A stretch of 64,000 bases of DNA from Galeruca laticollis (lineage: Eukaryota > Arthropoda > Insecta > Coleoptera > Chrysomelidae): positions 135,369,423-135,433,422 of the forward strand of contig OY998181.1 in the NCBI GenBank assembly GCA_963921935.1. Direction: 5' to 3'. Of the stretch, positions 55,639-64,000 are shown in pieces (within the stretch, counting starts at the first letter, position 1; each line of letters begins with the position of its first letter). The translations under genes and the position numbers were made by a program. The notes beneath the pieces are model-generated. The model was not told where the DNA came from, searched no databases, and saw only the letters and a program-made list of their open reading frames with translations.

Positions 55639-57300
55639 TGTAACGATGTCACTTTTTAATGTTTTCATTTCCAGCAACCATGCAGTATAAATTTCATTTT
55701 TATTTAATAATTAAATCGCCTCTCTTTCGAAATTTACCTATGAATATTTATTTTTATATAAATGTACTGCTTTTGAGACATCCGGTATATCCTTTTGTCA
55801 AGTTCACTTAAACCAGTCTGCTAATGTGCGCGCATTTTCAAAATTTTAAGGAGGAGACTTCGTAAGTGGGGTAGGAGAATTTAATAAAAGGACGTAGCAT
55901 ACAGGTAAACGAGGCTTTTTCTTTCTGTTCCTGCTTAAAAATTTAATTGTGTTTACACCGAATACTGTGACTGGTTTTTTTTTTGTGAACCCGGTAAGTG
56001 GATATACATTTTTCTTTTCTCTGTAAATAGCTATTATCATCCAACGCTTAGCCGCTTTTATTTTTTACGTTTGAATTCATAGTATTTGTGTACAATTCCG
56101 AAATTAGAACATATAGAGTCACTTTCATCTGAATATTTAATCCCGCTCAACAAGCCGTTGTACTGTTAAAATTTAGTTTCTTTTGCATTTGCTTAGAAAA
56201 ATCTCGTCTAGATTCGCTGCTGAGCAGGGATCAATTCGAGAGGCCTCTAAGGCAGTTTAATTTACGAGATACGAAATAATCTCAAAAGTATTCGCTGCTG
56301 AGCAGGGATACCCGAGAGAGGCTTTCGCATTCTGCTAGTCGTGGTCATTATCTGAGAATTTGATTTCGTACAATAGGCGGTTGTTTGTTAGTAAAATCAT
56401 AGATATAACATATAGAGTCTGTTTCATCTGAATATTTAACCCCGCTCAACAAGCCGTTGTACTGTTAAAATTTAGTTTCTTTTGCATTTGCTTAGAAAAA
56501 TCTCGTCTAGATTCGCTGCTGAGCAGGGATCAATTCGAGAGGCCTCTAAGGCAGTTTAATTTTCGAGATACGAAATAATCTCAAAAGTATTCGCTGCTGA
56601 GCAGGGATACCCGAGAGAGGCTTTCGCATTCTGCTAGTCGTTGTCATTATCTGAGAATTTGATTTCGTACAATAGGCGGTTGTTTGTTAGTAAAATCATA
56701 GATATAACCTATAGAGTCTGTTTCATCTGAATATTTAATCCCGCTCAACAAGCCGTTGTACTGGTAAAATTTAGTTTCTTTTGCATTTGCTTAGAAAAAT
56801 CTCGTCTGGATTCGCTGCTGAGCAGGGATCAATTCGAGAGGCCTCTAAGGCAGTTTTGATTTAAGAGATACGAAATAATCTCGAGAGTGTTCGCTGCTGA
56901 GCAGGGATACGAAGGAGAGGCTTTCGGATTCTACTGTCAATCTATTTTATCTGAAAAGTTTAGTACGTACAATAGGCTGTTGTTTTGCCAGTAAAACTTT
57001 AGTTAGAACATTTAAAGTCTAGTTTATCTGAGTATTTAATCCCGCTGAATAGGCCGTCGTACTGTTAAGAAAATTTAGTTCGTTTGCACCTGAGTAGAAA
57101 AATCTCGTCTGGATTCGCTGCTGAGCAGGGATCAATTCGAGAGGCCTCTAAGGCAGATTTAATTTAAGGGATACGAAATAATCTCAGAAGTATTCGCTGC
57201 TGAGCAGGGGTACCCAAGAGAGGTTTTCGCATTCTGCTAGTAGTTTTCATTATCTGAGAATTTGATCTTGTACGATAGGCCATTGTGTTGATCAGTAAAA
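55639..57300 (+). repeat. Probable 3' LTR region of the Ty3/gypsy element, containing a tandem array
   Basis: The block starts with TG after the polypurine tract and continues into a long tandem array. The right end cannot be fixed because no second LTR is in the window. A tggcgcccgagg primer-site-like word lies at about 57992, which would give an LTR of about 2.35 kb, but no CA end precedes it. Confidence 0.4.
56105..57300. repeat. Tandem array, four units of about 300 bp
   Basis: Units start near 56107, 56406, 56705 and 57007, with the first two nearly identical and the fourth most diverged. Each unit holds two copies of ttcgctgctgagcaggga, whose ctgct-g-agcag core is palindromic, so eight such sites occur in total. 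Confidence 0.9.
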
Positions 57301-57520
57301 CCTAGTTTAGTTGAATCTAGTGAAATCGCTAAGAAATTCCGGTGGCTATTGAGATTAACCTAGCCGCCGAGACTAGTTAATTGATTATTTTCTTCCGCTT
57401 TATTTAAAAAGGTACACAAATACTAGGAACCGATATAGTACGCTCTGTTAGTGCAACCATAACGCTTTCTCTGTGCATTTTGACTTATTATTACTAGGAA
57501 CTTTGTACTGTTTTCACCTG

Positions 57521-58430
57521 CTACGTACTAGTAGAATTCTGCACGTTATTTTCCGCCTCCGTTGTAAAATAGCTAGAATATTTATTGCTTGGTGTGAGTC
57601 CGCTTTTGGTTTGATTAGTAACGTAGATATTTAGTAGTAGATTTTGATATCTTTGCAATTTCTCATTTATGTAAAATTCAATTTTATTTGTGGAATTAAA
57701 ACTGACAATTTCTCCAATAACGAGTAGTTTATTTTGATATTTTTGCAATGTCTCATTTATGTAAAACTCAATTTTATTTGTGGAATTAAAAGTAATAATT
57801 TCTCCAGTAGCGAGTAGTTTCATTTGTTTGATAGTGGTAAGCAATTAAAGCCTGTTTGCACACTACATATCCGGAAAGGTCCATAACAACAGACCCCTGG
57901 AATTACTGAACCTCCATCTGTGGCTACCTTGGTAACTCTCGACGCCGTATTTTTCGAGAGTTCGGTGGAGTAAACCACCCCAAAAATCTGGCGCCCGAGG
58001 AAAACTAGGAAGTACCGAAGCCGTGGGTGTCATAGTGACGTCCGTGATTCTTTTTGAGGAAAGAAAGCACGTCACACTATTTATTTCGTCAGAATATTTT
58101 AACCTGTTCGGAATATCTATTTCAGGGCTGATGTCCTCGATCACCGCTTTCACCGGTTTTCGCGTCAGTTTTTTTCTCAATGGAAAGTTTTGAAAGTTTT
58201 CTAGGGTTTTTATTAATTTTTTATTTTGACGTACCTTTTTTCTTGTGTTTTGGGGATGTTTTAACTGAAACTACCGGTTTAACGCGCACAACTTTGCTTT
58301 TACTTAGGTTTTCACTTGCAAAGATATCGATCTTAATTACATTAGGGCTTTGGATCTTGGCTTTTAGCCGACGGGTACATTCCGTTTGGAACGATATCGC
58401 TCCCGATGAAGGAGAACACGGTATGGTTAA
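57521..58430 (-). pseudogene. Unassigned - strand reading frame with a 30-residue repeat
   Basis: A mostly open - strand frame runs from about 58430 to 57521. It has a TAA near 58225, stops near 57860 and long open parts (58180-57863 and 57844-57521). The N-terminal part is Lys/Ser-rich. The C-terminal part contains two tandem 30-residue copies with the core FNSTNKIEFYINE, encoded by 90-bp repeats at about 57646 and 57736. I do not recognise a domain. It could be part of an unknown element or a chance frame in repetitive DNA. Confidence 0.3.
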
Positions 58431-59598
58431 GGAATCAATAAGCAGTGACCCTATTGATACCTAATACAAAACACTGTAGATTTAAAGAAACTTGAAAATA
58501 AATTAAACTTTTATTCACGATGAAAAGTCCAATAACGAGCTATCTAGCTTGAATATTAGCATGAGAAGATTAAAGATTTATAATGTCTTTGTTCGGAATT
58601 CATATTCCTGAAAAGATAATTAATAAACACATTCATTTTCACTCCGTCATTCAATGGATCGTGACAGTTAGCGACAACTCTCATCGGTATGTCCGATTAG
58701 AAAAAGGATCAAGTGACAAGAAAGCGAAAAAGTCAGTGTGACATTTAATTTCCAATTCTCATTACGAGAAATTTCTCATTCCAAATTAATTTCTGTTCCT
58801 TCGACGGATCAACGGCATTCACTATTTTAGTACAAGAACAGTGTTCGTAGAAGTGATATTCATACACGTGCAAAAAAGCAGGACTGGTTTTGGTCTAACT
58901 ATATATAGTCGTATTTTATTGTGTTTCAAAGTGTTTTGTAATAATTTGAATTCTATAAAGGCAAGTAGCCGGTAGGAATTGCATGCTGTGGCCTTACAAC
59001 CCACTATTGCAATAGTAATAGATACTCCTTCACAAATAGAGTATTATTTCACCCTATTTTTCATTGGTTTTGATTAGGATAAAAGAACATAACTACAGCC
59101 CACCATCTTTGACAACAGCGAGTTTGTTCAAGGCGTCGCTGCGCACGTTGGTAGAGCGTAGCTCCAAAGTGGATTAATACACCAAATTACTCCATTTCTG
59201 GACTTTCAAGAGCCGGATCCTGGCAAAACCAACATAAATCATTCGCAAAACCGGTGTACGAACATTCCAAGTTCAAAAGTGATCTCTCAAATTCTCTTCT
59301 CGATAGTGCTTCAAGTTCCAGGCTACAAAGTAGTAGCAATTCCAGATCCATATTTCCAGGCTACTAAGTAGTAGCAATTCCAGAGTTTCAGACTGCCAAG
59401 TAGTAGCGCAGTTCCAGCTTTTAGTATGCAACATTCTACAATAAAGGTAGGATCCATCCATTTCTAACATTTCCTAGTGCAGAGATAATAAAAAGTCCCA
59501 GTGCTTATTCTTCAAAAACTCAATTTATTTATCCATTTACAATATTTCTTATTTATTTATTAGTCGTTAATTGCAAGTAGGTAGAATATTTATTTAAT
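58431..59598. other. Probable leader of a BEL/Pao element and unassigned DNA
   Basis: No coding frame is supported. The part up to 59598 directly precedes a BEL/Pao gag and likely includes its 5' LTR or leader, but I could not identify the LTR borders. Confidence 0.35.
59316..59416. repeat. Short tandem repeat, three imperfect units
   Basis: The word ttccaggctacaaagtagta followed by gcaattccag occurs at 59316, 59354 and, more diverged, 59386, upstream of the gag frame. Confidence 0.7.
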
Positions 59599-61512
59599 AT
59601 GTCGTTGGATGAATTAAAACTTCAAAGACGCATCGTATAAGGGCAAATTACCCGGATAAATACGTGGGCTATTACGGAATTTGAAATTGTAAACAAAAAT
59701 GAATTTCTGAAGGAGTGTCAAACTAGATTAATTAATTTGGAAAAACATTATTCAGCATATAATTAAATACAAACAAAAATTGAAATGATTATTGAAAATT
59801 CTGAAGAACAATTAACTGATTCTGAGGACAGAGATACATTAGAAAGTAAATATTATAAAACTGATTCAAAATTAAGATGTAAAATCGATGAATTATCAAT
59901 CAATCAAAGTCCAACCAATCAAGCACAAAAAAATGCTTTGAAATCAAAAGCCCAATTACCAAATATTTCATTACCCAAATTCAAAGGAGTCGTCTCCGAA
60001 TGGCCTTCTTTCATTAAAGTTTTCGAAAAATTGATTATTTCAAACAGTGATTTAGATGACACTGAAAAATGAATTTCTGAAGGAGTGTCAAACTAGATTA
60101 ATTAATTTGGAAAAACATTATTCAGCATATAATTAAATACAAACAAAAATTGAAATGATTATTGAAAATTCTGAAAAACAATTAACTGATTCTGAGGACA
60201 GAGATACATTAGAAAGTAAATATTATAAAACTGATTCAAAATTAAGATGTAAAATCGATGAATTATCAATCAATCAAAGTCCAACCAATCAAGCACAAAA
60301 AAATGCTTTGAAATCAAAAGCCCAATTACCAAATATTTCATTACCCAAATTCAAAGGAGTCGTCTCCGAATGGCCTTCTTTCATTAAAGTTTTCGAAAAA
60401 TTGATTATTTCAAACAGTGATTTAGATGACACTGAAAAATGAATTTCTGAAGGAGTGTCAAACTAGATTAATTAATTTGGAAAAACATTGTTCAGCATAT
60501 AATTAAATACAAACAAAAATTGAAATGATTATTGAAAATTCTGAAGAACAATTAACTGATTCTGAGGACAGAGATACATTAGAAAGTAAATATTATAAAA
60601 CTGATTCAAAATTAAGATGTAAAATCGATGAATTATCAATCAATCAAAGTCCAACCAATCAAGCACAAAATAATGCTTTGAAATCAAAAGCCCAATTACC
60701 AAATATTTCATTACCCAAATTCAAAGGAGTCGTCTCCGAATGGCCTTCTTTCATTAAAGTTTTCGAAAAATTGATTATTTCAAACAGTGATTTAGATGAC
60801 ACTGAAATATTATTATACTTGAAATCATGCTTAGAAAATGAACCCTTGCAATTAATCAACAGCCTTGATTTATCAGGTGATAACTTCGAAATAGCTGTAA
60901 ATTCCCTTAAACGAAGATACGATGACCAATCAATAGTACTTCATAATCTTATTTCAGAATTATATGATTTAAAACCTGTAAACAAAACCTGCCCTGTAGC
61001 ACTGAGATCACTGTCTGCACATGTTTTTAAAACGGTTCCATCGCTTTACAAATTAAATTTAGATCCTCAAATATTATTAGAATACATCACCATATTTTTA
61101 ATTGACAAAAAACTAGATATTTCGACTAGAAAACTTTTTGTTCATTGACGAATTTATAGATCTTTTAGATGAAAGATGTGGTATTCTTGAACGAACACAA
61201 GCTATACCTAATTCAAATCCCAGAGCAAATGAAACAAAAACAAAATCTGCGCCTAAATATAACAGATCTTCATCACATGTAAATTCCAATAATCATAAAG
61301 ATCATAAGTCAATATGTTTTTTTTGTAAAAATTCTTCAGATCGCATATACAAATGCGACTCATTAAAAAACCTAAATTTAAATGAAAAATACAGATTCTT
61401 GAACTCAAACAATATTTGTAAAAACTGCCTGGGAGGATTTCATACAATAGCAGCTTGTCATTCTCTAGTTTCTTGCTCAATATGTCGCAAAAGACATCAT
61501 ATAGGTATTATT
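59599..61512 (+). pseudogene. gag: BEL/Pao gag relic
   Basis: The frame starts MSLDELKLQRRIV (59599) and soon meets a stop. The capsid-like block LPNISLPKFKGVVSEWPSFI then KVFEKLI is typical of BEL/Pao gag. It is present three times because of a 370-bp tandem triplication (59699-60807). The third copy continues into LYLKSCLENEPLQLINSLDL, RRYDDQSIVLHNLISELYDL and, after a frameshift near 61138, the Cys/His region (CFFCKNSS, CKNCLGGFHTIAAC, CSICRKRHH), which matches the zinc-knuckle end of BEL gag. The frame is cut at about 61512, where a LINE begins. Protease and pol are absent. Confidence 0.8.
59699..60807 (+). repeat. 370-bp tandem triplication inside gag
   Basis: Three copies start at 59699, 60069 and 60439 with exact 370-bp spacing and only a few single-base differences. 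The unit is not a multiple of three, so each junction ends the frame (DLDDTEK then TGA). The junctions share an aaaatga microhomology. Confidence 0.95.
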
Positions 61513-61941
61513 GAGGGCTTGAGTCTTGTTCCAGTCCATCGTTAGAGGAAGGTGTAATAGCAGAGTTGGTCACTGAGTCAAACCAACTCGTAGTCGACTT
61601 CACCGGCAACTTGGACGCCTCTACCAAAAAATTTACGAACCCACGTGTTCTGTCGAACTTTTTAGTTCTACAGTTCTTGTAATACTTGGAAGTGTTACAA
61701 CTATTTCTTTCGAAACAAAATTTTTATTTATGAACCCCTGAAGAAACCCGCAACTACTACAACACAAAAATCCACACCAGACGAAGGAAGGATATTAACC
61801 CAGGTAAATATAAAACACCCTCGAAAGTTAATAAGTCAGGACACCATTAACTGGGGAGGCAACTCCTCCAGCAGTGAGTTCGCTGTTGGTATTACCTTTC
61901 ACAGCCATCCACACCTACCCACTACACAAAAAACACCCAAA
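61513..61941 (+). other. LINE 5' untranslated region
   Basis: This non-coding stretch leads from the broken BEL gag to the ATG of the next LINE ORF1. Its base composition becomes C-rich toward the end, like the following ORF. Confidence 0.4.
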
Positions 61942-63751
61942 ATGTCCTCCAGACGCACCCACAGATCACAACGCTCCACATCCCAAAGCACCACACCCCT
62001 AACCCTGGACATTAACAACATTACCCGAAAATTTAACGAACTCGAAAAAAAAGTTAATAAACTTGATCCCACAGCCGACCCCACGACAGCCCTATACTTA
62101 AGGTGAGAACTTGACGATATCGGAAATATAATTAGATTCCATACATCCACACTTGAAGCCTCCAACCCATCTTCCCCAAACCCTCATAACTCCTCCACAT
62201 CAACCCCAAACCCCTCCATGTCAACCCCAATTCAAACCTTACCAAGACAGACGAAATGAACCACCTCTCCAGACAAGAATCTACTAATTCATTCCACTCC
62301 AACCTCAAACCCTCCCCACGTCAACCCCAAACCCCACCGCTTCAACCTCAATATACACTTCCATTCCACCCCCCCCCGGACTTACGCCTCCTCTGTAAGT
62401 TTCCCAGCCCACACTCCCCCAATCGTCCTACAACCTTCCATCCCCGGCGAGGATGGTTTCACCCTCATTGGGAAAACCAAAACCCGATCAACCCCAGCTC
62501 CTATCTCCCTCAACAACCCCACACCAACCCCCGCCAACAATACAACATACACCCAAACTCTGAACCTCAGAAACCTCCCACCTCAATATTCAACCCAAAA
62601 ATCTTTTTTTACCCTTCTAAACACCCTCGAACTTCTCAACGGACACATCCTATACCTCAAAGCAAACTTCAATAGAACAGCTCTCCTTAAAATCTCTTCC
62701 ACGTTACCAGCAAACACAATCCTTAGAAGAATCCAAAACTCTACTGGTGACCCCAACATTAATATTCACGTTCTAAACTCCACTCAACGTCCACCCCAAC
62801 CAGTCAAAACCCGAATACCCTCCTTCTCACTAGTCTGCAGGAATGTAGACCCAACGATCCCCCTCGAAGAATTCGAAGAAATTCTTCACGATCAAGAATT
62901 CCCGTTCACCAAAACTTGACGAATTGTCGCCAAGGCCACAAATAAACCTACTTCGATGTTCCGCATCATTACACATTCCGAGATCCACTACCACCAAGCC
63001 CTCTCTTCTGGCATTTCATTCTTTGGCTTTCCACACCAGTGCGAACCATCCAACGCCAACCCTCTGCCCCCCGTCCAAAAATATTGCAACCGATGCACCA
63101 AATCCGGACACTCTTCCGATTCTTGTCGGTCTCAACCGATTTGCCATTCCTGCGGCCAAACCGGTCACCGAATCGAAAAAGTCCGGTACCCCTACTTGCA
63201 CCAAATGCGGCGGACCTCACGCCGCTTTCCACCCTCGCTGCCCCCATAGGCTAACCACAGCAAACATCCCCCAAGAAACCGCCCCAGTCACCCTCGAAAA
63301 GCCACCAGTTCCCTTCGAACTCTCTACAGACTCCAAAATCATCATAGAAATCCTTGCCGTCACCCTAATGAACGCTATCCCCAACTCGAGGGACATCATA
63401 GCCGACACTCTTCGTCACCTAATTCCGTCTATATATCGACACCACTGCTCTATCACAAACATAGGCAGGCGTGCCCACTTCGCCTTCACTCCCATCAGGG
63501 CACAAGTGTTACAACAGTATTTTGAGAACAAACAGGAAACAAGAAACAATAAACAACCCGACCATTTACAAAAATACTTCGAGGCTATACAGCAAGATGT
63601 AAGGACTTTTACACCTCAATTGCAAATTGAAATCAAATCTAAAATATCTCAGTTAGTCACAGAGTATGAACATAGAAATTGGATGTCAACTCAGAATAAT
63701 AACTATACAAATGTAAATGATGATTCTTATACTTACACAAATTTGTCATAA
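61942..63751 (+). pseudogene. LINE ORF1 (gag-like) with zinc knuckles, C-rich, frameshifted
   Basis: The N-terminus reads MSSRRTHRSQRSTSQSTTPL with a short coiled-coil-like NITRKFNELEKKVNKLD, then a stop near 62105. A Pro/Ser/Thr-rich middle follows in shifting frames. The frame 62956-63180 contains CNRCTKSGHSSDSC and CHSCGQTGH; after another shift CTKCGGPHAAFHPRC completes three zinc knuckles as in LINE ORF1 proteins. The last part (to 63751) is AT-richer and ends NNNYTNVNDDSYTYTNLS. No ORF2 begins in the remaining 250 bp. The coding strand is markedly C-rich and G-poor. At least three frameshifts or stops are present. Confidence 0.65.
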
Positions 63752-64000
63752 AAGTTAATAATTTTTTTATTACCTATTATTAGTAACCTTATTATAACAT
63801 ATCGTCACCATGTAAATAAATGATTCACGAAACAGTTGTAGATGTATGTAGAGTATAATTGTCTTTAGTCAAAATTAAAATAAATTTGGAATTTTCTTAG
63901 GTAGCTATCCTGGACGTTACCATAATTAAGAAAAATCAAATAATTAACACGGAATAATAAAATTAAAAAAAATCAAGTTAGCTTCTCAAATTATGTTATT
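63752..64000. other. AT-rich window end
   Basis: No coding frame. Whether LINE ORF2 follows outside the window cannot be told. Confidence 0.5.

Noticed and set aside
57992..58003. tggcgcccgagg resembling a tRNA-Lys primer-binding site
   Set aside because: No CA-ending LTR directly precedes it and no gag follows on the + strand, so I did not call a primer site.
1..64000. CRISPR arrays, rRNA or tRNA genes
   Set aside because: No regularly spaced short repeats with unique spacers and no recognisable tRNA or rRNA signatures; the direct repeats are explained by TEs, LTRs or tandem arrays.

Overview
This window is AT-rich eukaryotic DNA, almost certainly from an insect. The elements point to an arthropod: errantivirus (gypsy-type LTR retrovirus) pieces with an env region, BEL/Pao gag, an RTE LINE with a (TGA)n tail, a Penelope-like element, PIF/Harbinger, pogo, piggyBac and IS630/mariner relatives, plus introns with normal GT-AG borders. 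A leaf beetle or a hemipteran would fit, but the sequence alone does not fix the species. I found no convincing single-copy host gene, rRNA, tRNA or CRISPR array. The window is a stack of transposable elements (TEs), many nested, with AT-rich filler between them.

Layout. 1-13.2 kb: two relics of an unclassified DDE-like transposase family (I believe Pfam calls it DUF7869), a Harbinger scrap, gypsy gag/protease, a LINE ORF1, a 5'-truncated errantivirus (pol-env-3'LTR), and an RTE LINE nested in the second relic with a 10-bp target-site duplication (TSD). 13.2-19.1 kb: a pogo relic, then an errantiviral env end followed by three LTR copies. These LTRs alternate with two copies of a cargo: a double-jelly-roll capsid-like gene and a second conserved gene starting VDVQGF. 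20.2-27 kb: a third DUF7869-type copy fused to a piggyBac relic, then a nearly complete 3.5-kb TIR transposon whose multi-exon gene encodes this transposase. 27-30 kb: short scraps (piggyBac C-terminus, Penelope-like end, gypsy integrase tail, R4/Dong-like LINE).

30.0-46.5 kb is the best-resolved part. Two PIF/Harbinger elements lie in tandem, sharing one TAA. Each originally had a Myb-like gene (+) converging on a HARBI1-type transposase gene (-). Copy 1 was later hit by a 1.56-kb solo-LTR-like insertion and by a complete pogo element with an intact 612-aa transposase. Copy 2 was hit by an inverted Penelope-like dimer. A LINE 3' end lies at the edge of copy 2, flanked by a 163-bp duplication. 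Because the two Harbingers are paralogous, each shows the empty site for insertions in the other.

46.5-64 kb: a MADF-like scrap, an interrupted mariner/IS630 relic, gypsy RT, then the 3' half of a GC-richer Ty3/gypsy element (integrase plus two extra intact ORFs, one with zinc knuckles). This is followed by a 4 x 300-bp tandem array, a BEL/Pao gag with a fresh 370-bp triplication, and a C-rich LINE ORF1 running to the window end. Almost everything except the pogo transposase, the two extra gypsy ORFs and a few partial frames is broken by stops or frameshifts.
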